Assembly (NCBI GenBank): GCA_037834085.1
Contig: JBBMKC010214141.1
Coordinates: forward strand, 1-23,027
Length of the DNA stretch: 23,027 nt
DNA from: Bipalium vagum
Lineage: Eukaryota; Platyhelminthes; Tricladida; Geoplanidae
Direction of reading: 5' to 3'
Shown here: in pieces, positions 8,601 through 16,597 of the stretch
Position numbering within the stretch: position 1 is the stretch's first letter
How the letters are laid out: each line of letters opens with the position of its first letter
Translations under genes and position numbers: made by a program
Notes under the pieces: model-generated
Database searches by the model: none
The model's input: only the letters and a program-made list of their open reading frames with translations
What the model was told of the DNA's origin: nothing

Positions 8601-10617
8601 ACAAACCTTGTTATAATTGAATAATGAGTAATCTGTAAGCAATCGAACTGCAACCGGATTTGTAAAAGTTTAGATCAACAACTGTCGTAGATTGTTGTCA
8701 GCTTAAATCTAAATAAATAATTTCTTTAAATAAGTAGAACTAATGATTATTGTAGTGTTGAGATAAAAAATACACTAAGTGTTAAGAACATCTTTTTCGC
8801 TGTCGAACATAACTTTAACCGATCAGACACAATTCTCGTTTCAAAATAAACGCTCGTAGTTCATAAACTGGAATTACAAAGATTCTTCATCTCATTTCAA
8901 AAACGGAAGATTTTTAAAAGCATTTAAAAACATTTAAAGGTTGAAAGTCTGCATAGAGATTCGTGGGTGCTACTTCAATAAAAATTAAACCAATAATTAA
9001 TGACAATTAAAAAAAACATCATTTATTTATCAAATTGAAATTGTTAAATATTTTGAGAAATTTTAAATTGCTAACCTTTCTAACAAGCTGAAGTTACAAA
9101 TAAAATTCCCCTTCATATTATTCAGAAGAAATTGACCCGGAAGAATTTGAAGAAGAGCAGAATTTACTTGCTAAAAGCATTCATTTGTTTCGCTTCACCG
9201 ATGATAACTTGGATCAAAACTACCGAATTCTTGTTAAAGCCAAAAATATGTTGGCTCCTGGTGGTTCCAAGAGGTTGTTGCGTTCTTATGTACCCATTGT
9301 GTTCCAGGTAGAGAAGATTGTAGATTTAAGAATCGCATTTGAGTGAAAATTGGTCTTTTCAGACGTTAAATCTCGCGATTCGGTATCACTACAATTTTGA
9401 AGACAGTAAAATATGGCAGAAAAAACTTGACAAAGTCTTCAAACTTTTCTATGATTGTGTATCTCATTTTGCAAATAACGGGTCCGCAGAATTGGCACTT
9501 AGAATTTTTCTACAAGGAGCTTTAACTGTAGACAAAATGGACAAATTTGAAAAACGAGAATTGTTGGCTTACGAATTCTTTTCCCAGGTTTACAACTATT
9601 ATTATCATATGATTAATTATTATTATTGTTAATCCTATTATCGAATAGATATTTTTTAATAGAAAAATCAATTAATTATTTCATTATTGATTATGATTGA
9701 TTGGCCTATAATTTAAAAATGTAGCGATTTTTTAAAATAAATATAATCAATAAAATAATTTATATGATTATTTATTTATGAATTTTTTTAAAAATGTTAA
9801 AAATCAATTTCATTAAAAAAAAAACACAGGCCTTCTCGCTGTTTGAAGAGGAAATCGGAGATTCGCGTGCCCAAATCAGTGCGATAACACTGATTACCAG
9901 CACATTGGAACGTGTTTCGTGCCTTAGTGAAGATAATCATTTCGCACTAAGGTCTCAATGTGCCAAGGCCGGAGTGTTGCGGTTGATCAAGAAAATGGAT
10001 CAAAGTCGAGCCGTGGCCTTGACTGGCCACTTGTTTTGGTCCGGCAAGCCGTTGGACCTGAACGGAAAGGAGGTGAGATGGTTTCAAAAAAATTTTGCTT
10101 TCTCAATTGATTTTTGATAATTTTTTTTTCAGTTGCGCGACTTCAAAAAAGTCATTTCTTGTCTTGATAAATCTGAAAAATTGGCCAACGAATGTGTCGA
10201 TGTGTCGATGAAAGGTCAACTTCTGATTGAGCTGTTAAGTCGATCGATATACTTTTTTCAAAAGGATCCGCAAAATGTAATGGTTTTTTGTTCATGTATT
10301 TTCGATTTTCGATAATTCAATCAATGAAATAAGGATTTTCCAATATTCTTATTCTATCGATTAATTTTATTTCCTCATCATCGATATTTTTAATTATTAT
10401 TTTTGTTGTTATTATCATTAATTTGCAGATGCCAGCCAGTCGGATCAATGCTTTGATCACAAAAATTCGCAAACTGCTGCCCGATTTCCAAACGGAAAAC
10501 GAAGCTGAATCGACAAACATGCATTTTACAAACATCATCAACTTCATTGTTTCTAAACAGCAGCAACAGAGCAATGAGAATGACGAGTCTACCATATTTC
10601 AACAAATCTGTGTTTGA
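696..10617 (+). CDS. VPS35: VPS35, retromer core subunit (13 exons)
   Basis: VPS35 is the elongated alpha-solenoid scaffold of retromer. It holds VPS26 at its N-terminus and VPS29 at its C-terminal half, and sorts cargo from endosomes to the trans-Golgi network or plasma membrane. The coding parts are 696-782, 827-923, 969-1092, 2165-2381, 3964-4152, 6096-6289, 7153-7398, 7442-7713, 9126-9307, 9363-9587, 9830-10072, 10133-10276 and 10429-10617. All twelve introns are GT-AG and every junction keeps the frame, giving 2409 coding bases and 802 residues against 796 in human. The start ATG precedes the family's DEQE-LLDEA opening block. The conserved PRLYLL block (residues 101-106, assembled across intron 3) and HLFWSG (678-683) are present. 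The aspartate equivalent to human D620, the Parkinson's disease site, is residue 622 in a GDSRAQ block. No stop or frameshift was seen, so the gene looks functional. Identity is very secure from recalled alignment with human VPS35; exact splice sites are inferred. Confidence 0.97.
827..923 (+). CDS. VPS35: VPS35 exon 2
   Basis: Residues 30-62, containing [12 protein letters not shown] and MLGELR, which match the human DKNKLMDALKHA and MLGELR blocks. Intron 1 is only 44 bp (783-826). The exon ends with one base of a tyrosine codon (phase 1) before GTATTA. Confidence 0.94.
969..1092 (+). CDS. VPS35: VPS35 exon 3
   Basis: Residues 62-103, containing [15 protein letters not shown], one of the most conserved stretches of the family. 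Intron 2 is 45 bp (924-968). The 3' boundary falls inside the PRLYL motif that helps bind VPS26. The donor is the less common GTTAGT. Confidence 0.93.
1093..2164 (+). other. VPS35 intron 3, nothing else seen
   Basis: A 1072-bp AT-rich intron from GTTAGT to TGACAG. I see no open frame, RNA gene or element end in it. An imperfect doubling of a CATCGATTTT/TATCGATTGT motif near 1964-1996 is the only local repetition. Confidence 0.6.
2165..2381 (+). CDS. VPS35: VPS35 exon 4
   Basis: Residues 103-175, containing [10 protein letters not shown], the RKDIL-DLVEM block and [18 protein letters not shown], all strongly conserved in VPS35. It ends in phase 0 at CAA before GTAAAA. Its last part is a weakly conserved acidic, glutamine-rich linker, so the exact 3' end rests on the donor and on frame. 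Confidence 0.93.
2635..2687. repeat. (TAA)n microsatellite in intron 4
   Basis: About 17 uninterrupted AAT/TAA units. On the minus strand they read as a long leucine run, which is a translation artefact rather than a protein feature. Confidence 0.96.
2913..3040 (+). other. Orphan terminal-exon-like ORF inside VPS35 intron 4
   Basis: After a splice-acceptor-like AATTTAG ending at 2912, an open frame of 41 codons runs from 2915 to a TAG at 3038-3040. It contains [15 protein letters not shown] and ends ...NSRPVV. Its codon use and amphipathic charge pattern look coding, unlike the surrounding low-complexity DNA. An AATAAA polyadenylation signal follows at 3166-3171. It could be the last exon of a nested gene, an alternative terminal exon, or an old pseudogene fragment. 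If spliced from VPS35 exon 4 (phase 0), the acceptor at 2912 would give a different frame with a stop after 19 codons, so a simple VPS35 isoform carrying this peptide is not supported. I do not recognise the protein. Confidence 0.35.
3166..3171 (+). terminator. AATAAA polyadenylation-like signal in intron 4
   Basis: A canonical hexamer 126 bases after the TAG of the orphan exon, in a slightly less AT-rich setting (TGTGCGC immediately before). Isolated AATAAA is expected often by chance in such AT-rich DNA; only its position after the orphan frame makes it notable. Confidence 0.3.
3964..4152 (+). CDS. VPS35: VPS35 exon 5
   Basis: Residues 176-238 with [19 protein letters not shown] and [15 protein letters not shown], nearly identical to the human blocks. 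It begins after TTTCAG and ends in phase 0 (ACG) before GTAATT. Confidence 0.95.
4153..6095 (+). other. VPS35 intron 5 (1.94 kb)
   Basis: The longest intron. It contains a hairpin-forming palindrome at 4550-4587 followed by a GC-richer patch (about 4590-4680) with a GGTTCGAAC that resembles a polymerase III B box. No matching A box or cloverleaf was found. A short coding-like stretch with one internal stop lies at about 5534-5719 and cannot be assigned. Otherwise it is AT-rich sequence with no recognised element. Confidence 0.55.
4550..4587. repeat. Inverted repeat / hairpin in intron 5
   Basis: CAGTGTTATCA is followed 13 bases later by TGATAATAACACTG, whose complement reads CAGTGTTATTATCA. 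The arms pair over 11 bases with a 3-base bulge. It may be the remains of a small inverted-repeat element or simply a local palindrome; no flanking duplication is evident. Confidence 0.6.
6096..6289 (+). CDS. VPS35: VPS35 exon 6
   Basis: Residues 239-303, containing LEQIVNC-DA-AQEYLMD and [10 protein letters not shown], core retromer signatures. The acceptor is the AATGAAG ending at 6095, which is poor in pyrimidines but is the only one that keeps the family alignment. The exon ends in phase 2 within an arginine codon before GTAACT. Confidence 0.9.
6290..7152 (+). other. VPS35 intron 6, nothing coding seen
   Basis: An 863-bp, extremely AT-rich intron. Tetranucleotide ATTA repeats at about 6948-6970 pass directly into AAT repeats at 6968-6996. 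I see no gene or element boundary. Confidence 0.6.
6948..6996. repeat. Compound (ATTA)n/(AAT)n microsatellite
   Basis: TTAA/ATTA tetranucleotides merge into an AAT run with one AAAT interruption. Confidence 0.85.
7153..7398 (+). CDS. VPS35: VPS35 exon 7
   Basis: Residues 303-385, containing [24 protein letters not shown] and [11 protein letters not shown], aligning with human IKLFDIFSQQV and DMPSEDVVSLQVSL. It starts in phase 2 after AATTTAG and ends with two bases of a lysine codon before GTAATT. Reading on past the donor hits a stop at once, which supports the junction. Confidence 0.94.
7442..7713 (+). CDS. VPS35: VPS35 exon 8
   Basis: Residues 385-476 with [17 protein letters not shown] and LKLEHY, matching human SKELTRLLKIPVDTY and LKLKHF. 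Intron 7 is 43 bp (7399-7441), the shortest in the gene. It ends in phase 1 before GTGAAT; the sequence downstream becomes an AAT repeat. Confidence 0.94.
7714..9125 (+). other. VPS35 intron 8 (1.41 kb)
   Basis: It contains an interrupted AAT microsatellite at 7744-7776 and AT-rich filler. A somewhat less AT-rich stretch at about 8390-8960 has no sustained open frame and no feature I recognise. Confidence 0.6.
9126..9307 (+). CDS. VPS35: VPS35 exon 9
   Basis: Residues 476-536. It opens with an acidic linker ([14 protein letters not shown]), comparable to human DPDPEDFADEQSL, then [14 protein letters not shown] and the VPIVFQ block. Donor GTAGAG; ends in phase 0. Confidence 0.94.
9363..9587 (+). 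CDS. VPS35: VPS35 exon 10
   Basis: Residues 537-611 with LAIRYHYN and the conserved [11 protein letters not shown], followed by AYEFFSQ. Intron 9 is 55 bp (9308-9362). The donor GTTTAC is weak, but exon 11 resumes exactly at the conserved AFSLFEEE. Confidence 0.94.
9830..10072 (+). CDS. VPS35: VPS35 exon 11
   Basis: Residues 612-692. Contains [20 protein letters not shown], with the aspartate homologous to human D620 at residue 622, then SQCAKAG and HLFWSG. In human retromer the C-terminal half of VPS35 wraps VPS29. Base composition is visibly richer in G+C than in the other exons. Ends in phase 0 before GTGAGA. Confidence 0.95.
10133..10276 (+). CDS. VPS35: VPS35 exon 12
   Basis: Residues 693-740 with [17 protein letters not shown], matching human VMECLKKALKIANQCMD, and the RSIYFF block (human RYIYFY). 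Intron 11 is 60 bp and ends in a strong poly-T tract plus CAG. Confidence 0.94.
10429..10617 (+). CDS. VPS35: VPS35 exon 13 (terminal)
   Basis: Residues 741-802 and stop TGA at 10615. It contains [15 protein letters not shown] (human LNQLIQKIREDLPNL). The last 20 or so residues form a polar, glutamine-rich tail ([12 protein letters not shown]) that differs from the vertebrate C-terminus, as expected for this poorly conserved end. Confidence 0.94.
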   Translation: MPASRINALITKIRKLLPDFQTENEAESTNMHFTNIINFIVSKQQQQSNENDESTIFQQICV

Positions 10618-10880
10618 TCGATATATAAAGATATATATCGTACTGTGATTATTGTTAGTCATTGTTCTTACATGATTTTCCAATCGCGATAATGATGTTT
10701 TGTGTTACTCCGGTAGATTTATGAAATCTTTTGTAGTGATTAATCAATAAATGATCGAATTTTGCAATTTTCTCTTTTATTTTTTTGATTCTTTTGGTGT
10801 TGTTGCTACTCATTTAAACTATAAGATTAAAATTCGATTGTGTATTTTAATGAAATTATTAACATTAATAATGAGGTCCG
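10618..10880 (+). other. VPS35 3' untranslated region and downstream flank
   Basis: AT-rich sequence after the stop. The first good polyadenylation signal lies at 10746, giving a predicted 3' UTR of about 150 bases. Confidence 0.6.
10746..10751 (+). terminator. AATAAA polyadenylation signal of VPS35
   Basis: A canonical hexamer 129 bases after the TGA, followed within 30 bases by a T-rich stretch, the usual arrangement for animal cleavage sites. Confidence 0.7.
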
Positions 10881-10901
10881 AGATATTTTACCAATTTTAG
10901 T

Positions 10902-11182
10902 TTTACGACCGCCAATCTTTATGTTTAGAAGGCTCTTCCCATTAATCAATCTTTATTATTTTTAATATCTCGATAGCGAGATAAAATTACCCTTATTATA
11001 ATACTAAGACTCTAAATCATTGCCCTGACGGCTGGACAATTCTTTTTATTATTATATTTTATCAGTACCTCGGTGGCGAGATAGTATTATATTAAATGAT
11101 CAAGTTTTGTTGGCAAACCCATCAATTCTATGAAATTTAAATGATTTACGACCTCCAATGTCTATATTTAGAAGGCTATTCC
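10902..11182. repeat. Diverged interspersed/tandem repeat units
   Basis: Two motifs each occur twice in the same order. Motif A (TTTACGACC-CCAAT...TTTAGAAGGCT-TTCC, 38 bases) is at 10902-10939 and 11145-11182, with about five mismatches. Motif B, centred on a CTCG-T-GCGAGATA core, is at about 10967-10990 and 11067-11090; its first copy contains the palindrome TCTCG-ATAG-CGAGA. The spacing differs (243 and 100 bases), so this is not a simple head-to-tail tandem. It is either a degenerate satellite or overlapping copies of one short element. Confidence 0.65.
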
Positions 11183-11189
11183 TAAAAAT

Positions 11190-11820
11190 TCTACGGAAAT
11201 TAAATAAATCTTTTAAAGAATATTAATCTTAAATAATATTTATCATTTAAAATAGATTGGGTGATCAATTGTCACCAAAATACAATTATTAAAGAATAAT
11301 AATCATTAAGAGTATGATTATAAATCGCAAATCAACTGCAATTACGGATTAAATAATATTTATCTAAATTTACTGAAGAATATTTATATAAAATAAACAA
11401 TATTTATTTTAATAATTAATTATTTAGAAATTTTAATATATTTGATAAAATTTTAATATATCAGTTATTAATTTCATGTATATCAAAATTCTCATATAAT
11501 TTTTTATCTTTTACATTTTAGTTTTTTAAATGGTTCAAAAGTACAATTATTTATTAACCATAATAATTTTTTTTCTTTAGTTATTTTGATTTTTAAATAT
11601 ATTTCACAATATTTATTTTGAGGACATTTATTATTTAATTTTTCTAAAGTATCGAATCATAATCTAAATTAATTTTATTAATTAAAATATCTCTTTCCTT
11701 ATATAATTTTTGATTCAGAATGATTTTCTTCGTTTAAAACTAAATCAAATACATTAATATCACCAATTTTTAATAATATAAAATCGAATATTTAAATTTT
11801 GGATAAAAATAAAATTTTAT
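11190..11820. other. AT-rich gene-free stretch
   Basis: No credible open frame. The motif TTAAATAATATTTAT recurs near 11230 and 11348, which may reflect another degenerate repeat, but composition alone could account for it. Confidence 0.5.
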
Positions 11821-11839
11821 CATAGTTTTTTATCTCTTT

Positions 11840-12430
11840 TTTCAACTCTTTTTGCTTCAATTTTTATTTTCTTCTTACTTCTAATATTTTCTTTACATTT
11901 AGTTGTTATTTTCTTTGTAAGTTTCTTCGTTAGTTTAAATTTTATCTTCTAAAGTTTTATTTGAAATATATAATGTTTCTTTATAATTTTTTAAAAAAAT
12001 GATTACGATATATATTATATCAGCCAAAAATATGATAATGATTTGTAGTTTCAAAATTATTAATTTTAAAATCATGTTTACCAGCAACTAATACTTTTGG
12101 AAATCCATTTTTCAAAAAAAATTTATTCTAATTTTTAAACATCCTATATTATTTATAAAAATTTTTAAATCATTTGAATTATTAATTTCTAGGGTTAAAG
12201 ATTTCCAGTAAGAATACCAAATATATGGCTTGAATTTAGCATTGAAAATTTTATAATTCTCAATAGTATAATATATATTTCTTTTAATTCAATATTTTGT
12301 ATAAATTTCATTAATTCTAAATTTTCATTGCTATCGGTTTTATCTATGATTACCAATATTCTATTTAATATATCTGAAACTTCTTTAAATTGATATTCAA
12401 ATTTTTTATTCAGATCTAAAATAATTGATT
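11840..12430 (-). other. Possible decayed minus-strand coding remnant, unassigned
   Basis: The minus strand has several consecutive stretches with a coding feel. One is an open run at about 12200-12422 containing KKFEYQFKEVSDILNR and DKTDSNENLELMKFI. Others lie further along, including a block around LVAGKHDFKINNFETT (about 12040-12110). They are in different frames and separated by stops. I recognise no family. The AT-heavy lysine/asparagine-rich style matches the Polinton remains to the right, so it may be another part of that fossil or a separate element. It lies outside the inverted 210-bp sequences. Confidence 0.3.
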
Positions 12431-12747
12431 TTTTAAATATTTTTTAAATTTTGTATTTCATTAAAAATTTTTTAATTAACAACTTAACAAATAAATTTTA
12501 ATTATCCAGACTTAAAAAGTTTTGAAAATGTGCATTTTTAATGTATTTCTGATACATTTGTGGAGCATCCCAAAATAATGACATTTTTGATAAACAATTC
12601 TTTTTGTGATTTTTTTATTTTTATCTTTGTAATATGGGATGATCAAGTCAGAAAAACGGATATAATTATTGTTGTTATTATTATTATATTCATTATAAAT
12701 TATCAATTATTAACATTACCATAAAACAAATAACAACAGATTTATGT

Positions 12748-12820
12748 AAATAAAATAATATGTTTTTAAAAATAGAATTAAGGCAAATAAAATAATATGA
12801 ATTTCTAAAAATAGAAATTA
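12748..12820. repeat. Two-copy tandem repeat, 37-bp unit
   Basis: AAATAAAATAATATG followed by an AAAATAGAA block occurs at 12748 and again at 12785, a 37-base period with a few mismatches. Confidence 0.75.
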
Positions 12821-12834
12821 CAGAAAAGTGTTTT

Positions 12835-12887
12835 TATATAAACCCAAGAAATAGTAAAAAGACAATAATTCTCACCAAGAGCTCAGT
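12835..12887 (+). promoter_or_regulatory. Weak TATA-like and initiator-like motifs
   Basis: TATATAAA at 12835-12842 is followed by a patch richer in G+C, containing TCAGT at 12883-12887, a match to the arthropod-type initiator. The 50-base separation is longer than the usual 30, and no convincing open frame follows before the 210-bp repeat. TATA-like strings are expected often by chance here. Confidence 0.2.
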
Positions 12888-13169
12888 AATTCACACATAG
12901 GACTCTAAAAGAGACAAGCGAATATTCAGCAGAGAACGATTTTAAGCATCACAATAAGGACGAATTATTCTAGAAAATTTCAAACACTTGATAAACCAAT
13001 ATCATTTACAAAACTTAGTAAGAAATCTTTATTCTCATTTTATAAACTCTGTATGAATTTTCGTTACATCAGTTTATTTTATTAAAATATATTATTTACT
13101 ATCAAGCAATCTTTACCGATTGACTTGATATTATTATTATTATTAATTAAGCTCTTCTAAATAAGTGCT
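12888..13169. other. Gene-free stretch left of the Polinton fossil
   Basis: The first 100 bases are noticeably less AT-rich than the surroundings, then the sequence returns to low complexity with an ATT run near 13130-13144. No gene, RNA or terminal repeat was recognised. Confidence 0.4.
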
Positions 13170-13340
13170 CACAAAAGTGTACCTTGTTTATCCTCCCATT
13201 TTTTCATAAACAAAAACAGCCATAAAAATAAGGTGTCAAAAATACTTTTGGCAACAAAAAAATAATTATACAAAATTACTAAAAATAGAAAAAAATATAA
13301 ATATTAAAATATTTTTAATTTTGTAAACATCATAAATTTT
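13170..13340 (+). repeat. Left copy of ~210-bp inverted element (truncated)
   Basis: This begins CACAAAAGTGTAC and matches, in reverse complement, the sequence at 18200-18410. The two share a perfectly matching core of about 42 bases near 13252-13294, with looser similarity on both sides. This copy lacks the second terminal repeat seen in the right copy and runs into the fold-back element at 13341. The pair either forms the terminal inverted repeats of the Polinton or represents two insertions of a small non-autonomous (MITE-like) element. Confidence 0.7.
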
Positions 13341-13867
13341 TTATGGTTTCTAAAATACGATCATCAGTCATTCATATTTAAAACAACACACTTTATTTAT
13401 CTAAACGCCGGTCTTATTTTTAATTTAAATATTTTGTAAAATTCTGAATGATGGAAATTATTATTTTTAATTTTTAAAAAATTTTTTTCTCTTTTTAAAA
13501 AAAATATTCATTTTTTAAAAAAAATTCGAAAACTTATAAATAATTTTGATAATAACGATGAACGGAAGATATGTGAATCGTTATTAATAAAAGAGCGGCA
13601 ACCGGAGATCAATATTCAAACTGGAGAAAGTAAAATCCAATGGGTGGTCAATGTTTTCTCAGATTAATTAATTTTTAATAAATTTTTTTTAAAAAAATGA
13701 ATATTTTTTTTAAAAAGAAAAAAGAATTTTTAAAAAATTAAAAATAATAATTTCCACCATTCAGAATTTAAAAAAATATTTAAATAAAAAATTAGACCGA
13801 CATTTAGATAAATAAAGTGTGTTGTTTTAAATATGAATGACTGATGATCGTATTTTAGAAACCATAA
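13341..13867. mobile_element. Fold-back element (long inverted repeat with 154-bp loop)
   Basis: The arm at 13341-13526 (186 bp) is the reverse complement of 13681-13867 (187 bp) with only scattered mismatches and small gaps, roughly nine bases in ten identical. The outer edges read TTATGGTTTCTAAAATACG inward from both sides. The 154-bp loop (13527-13680) is less AT-rich and shows no open frame. It sits immediately inside the left 210-bp copy. Such structures are typical of fold-back or MITE-type DNA transposons. The high arm identity suggests the palindrome is younger than the surrounding Polinton remains. No target duplication was recognised. Confidence 0.75.
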
Positions 13868-13929
13868 CGAATAATAATAATTATTTTTATGACTTATTAT
13901 TATTATATAATAACTGACACCTTTAAATC

Positions 13930-16230
13930 CTTTAATATATTCAGGACATAGTTGTTTTACTTTATGTAAAAAAGATGAAACAGTAAATCAATTTTTTACA
14001 AGATTAGAAAAAATTTTATAATCAGGACAAACAATAAATATTGAAGATGTAACATTTGAATTTTAACTATACAAAGAAAAAGGAAGAAACAACGTATCTT
14101 ATAGTGGAAAAAATTCTAAAAAATTAGTAATTCAAAATTTTGCACAGAATTCTATCAACATAATTCAAGAAGAATGGGCAATAAACTTACATAATATAGC
14201 TCAAGTAGAAATTAAAGAAACTGAAAATAATATTAATGATTTGAAACATATAGTTTATAGTTTATAATAATAATAAATCTATTATATATAAAGGAAATGA
14301 AAATTTTTAATAAACAAACTTTTATTTAATATGATCATGAGAATCATCATTTTATTTCAATTACAAAATAGCAGCTTTTTAAAAATCAAGAAAAAATTGT
14401 CATGATTGTTTAATAAGATTTCAAAATCAACATACATGTAAAACAACTAATTGTAAATCTTATAGATATAAAAAAAGTTTGTGATATTTGTAATGAAGAA
14501 TATTTTAAATCATATCAACATAAGTGTGGTTATAAAAATTGTCCAGTTTGTAATGAACAATACAAACCTCATTTCAATAATCACAAATGTTATTTTAAAA
14601 AAAATATTAAAGAACATTTAAACAAAGTAATAAATATTTATTTTTTGATTTTGAAGCTACTGAAGAAAATACTGATTATCATGAAATGAATTATGCAATT
14701 GCTTAAGATTCGGAAAGCAAAATATATTTTAAAATACAAACAAACATAATATCATATTATAAACTTAGTACTGAAAATTTAGAAAATTTAACAATTGAAA
14801 ATATTTTAGATAATATAGAGTTTTTAGAAGAAACAATAATTGAAAACTCAATTTCTTTAATTGATACTTTTTGTAAATTTTTTATTTGTAAAGATTTTGA
14901 AAAATATACTTTTATAGCACATTATGCAAAAGGATATGAAAATCATCCAATATTAGGTTGGTTAATTCAAAATAAATTGCCAGTTGAAAAAATTAGCTCA
15001 GGAAGTAAAATCAGATACATGCAAATAAAAAATTTTAATATAAGATTTGTATATTCAATAAATTTTACTTTATGTCCATTAAAATCTTTTCCAGAAACAT
15101 GTGGTTTTAAAAGTTCCAAAGGATATTTTCCGCATTATTTCAATACAACAAAAAATCAATATTACATTGGTAAATATCCAGATTTAGAATTTTATGGTTA
15201 TAGTTATATGAGCAATAATAGTAAAGAAAAAAATTATTAAAACAATGGCATGATGAAAAAATACTAAATAACGAAATATTTAACTTTTCCAATTCAAATT
15301 TTTTATTATTGTTTAACAGATGTTATGATCTTAACTAAAGGTGGTTTAATTTTTAGAGATATATTTTTAAATATGTTACTATAATCTTTAGATGTAGCAA
15401 CGTGTGGTCGTGACACCTCGCTTTTTATAAATCGCTTTAATAAAACATATAAAGTTGATGGTTTCTATTATGATGAACAAAATAAAAATTATTATATTTA
15501 TAAATTTAATGGCTGTTATTTTCATGGCTATTTTTTCAGTTTAACATGTGATCATGATTGTAAAAAAGATAATAATAATTGTAATACAAAAATTGAATTT
15601 TTAGCAGAAAATATTGCTTATGATTTGGATATTGATAATATTAAATTTAATTCTGATTTAAGATTTATAGCTAAAATTTGTTTAGTTAGTTTATGGGGAC
15701 ATTTTGGAATGAGAGATGATTTTGAAAAATGTTAATGTCTATAATTATAATGATATTTATAAAATAATATTCGATGACAAAATTAAAGAACCAAATCCAA
15801 TTTTTTTAAATGTAGAAGTTTGGATGATGAAATATAATATACAAGAAGAAAGGAAAACACAAAATAAAACTACAAATATTTATATAGCATTATTTACAAC
15901 TGCTCATGCTAAAGATTAAGATTATACAATCTTTTAGAAACATTAAATGAAAGAGTCATTTATTGTGATGCTGATAGTACAATATTTATTGATGATTCTT
16001 GTGAAAATAAAAATTGTTGTCATGAAGAATGTATGCCTGTTAGAAAAATAGAAAAATTACAATGAGAAAATTTAGGAGATATAACAGAAGTTGAAAAAAA
16101 CTATGGGATTGGATCTTATGTAACAAAAATACTTGTACGTGCTCTAAAAGATTATCATATGGAAATTTGGAGTACTAATAAAAAAGAAATAGATACAACT
16201 GGTAAAACAAAAAACTGGTAAAAAAAAATT
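13930..16230 (+). mobile_element. Polinton protein-primed DNA polymerase B remains
   Basis: Successive fragments follow the order of the Polinton polymerase. A cysteine/histidine-rich region lies at about 14480-14595 (CDICNEEY, CPVCNEQY). An exonuclease-type block YLFFDFEAT is at about 14635-14661. A Polinton-typical NGCYFHGY is at about 15508. A polymerase motif-B-like ICLVSLWGHFGMRD is at about 15676-15717, and a motif-C-like YCDADSTIFID at about 15961-15993. In a living element this enzyme would copy the element from a terminal protein primer. The region is a broken fossil with multiple interruptions. Assignment to family B of the Polinton type is well supported by the motif order. Confidence 0.8.
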
Positions 16231-16340
16231 TCTTACCTGGCATATTAAGATTTCTCTACAAAATATAATTAAATCATTCATCAAAATTTATCAATAAAAA
16301 AATAAATAACTAAATAATAAATAACTAGGCTTTTTTACAT

Positions 16341-16510
16341 GGTGGCCAAAGACTTTTGGCGGGGACTGTAGTATTTTAAGAAAGACAAGGAAATATAAGA
16401 CAAGTGAAGATTCGAATATCTGACAACTAAAACGAGGCTGTGGCACCACATACACTGCCAAATGGGCTGAACAGGCCCTGAAAGACATCAATTTTTTCAT
16501 CTGAAAAATC
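16341..16510. mobile_element. Tc1/pogo-type DNA transposon scrap
   Basis: At 16341-16368 there is a sequence ending ...GGCGGGGACTG followed by TA. Its complement starts CAGTCCCCGCCAAAAGTC, the style of Tc1/mariner/pogo terminal repeats, which begin CAGT and insert at TA. Just right of it, a + strand frame reads RGCGTTYTAKWAEQALKDI (about 16427-16483), resembling the N-terminal DNA-binding region of pogo-like transposases. The terminal repeat faces the wrong way to belong simply to that fragment, so these may be two scraps or a rearranged one. The patch is less AT-rich than its surroundings, which supports a separate origin. Confidence 0.4.
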
Positions 16511-16597
16511 AAATTAATAAAAAATGCTACTTATTATAATAAGTAATATAATAAATATTTTAAATTTTAAAAAAGGTTTTTCTTAGATTACATCTCA

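Noticed and set aside
10317-10683. Minus-strand ORFs across the last VPS35 exon
   Set aside because: They are antisense shadows of exon 13, which is securely coding on the + strand.
12512-12706. Minus-strand ORF with an asparagine run
   Set aside because: The run is the ATT/TTG-type microsatellite near 12663-12690, and the rest lacks protein-like conservation.
13230-13923. AGGTGTCA / TGACACCT inverted pair around the fold-back element
   Set aside because: Only 8-9 bases, unequal distances to the arms, and the left one lies within the 210-bp repeat; best explained by chance.
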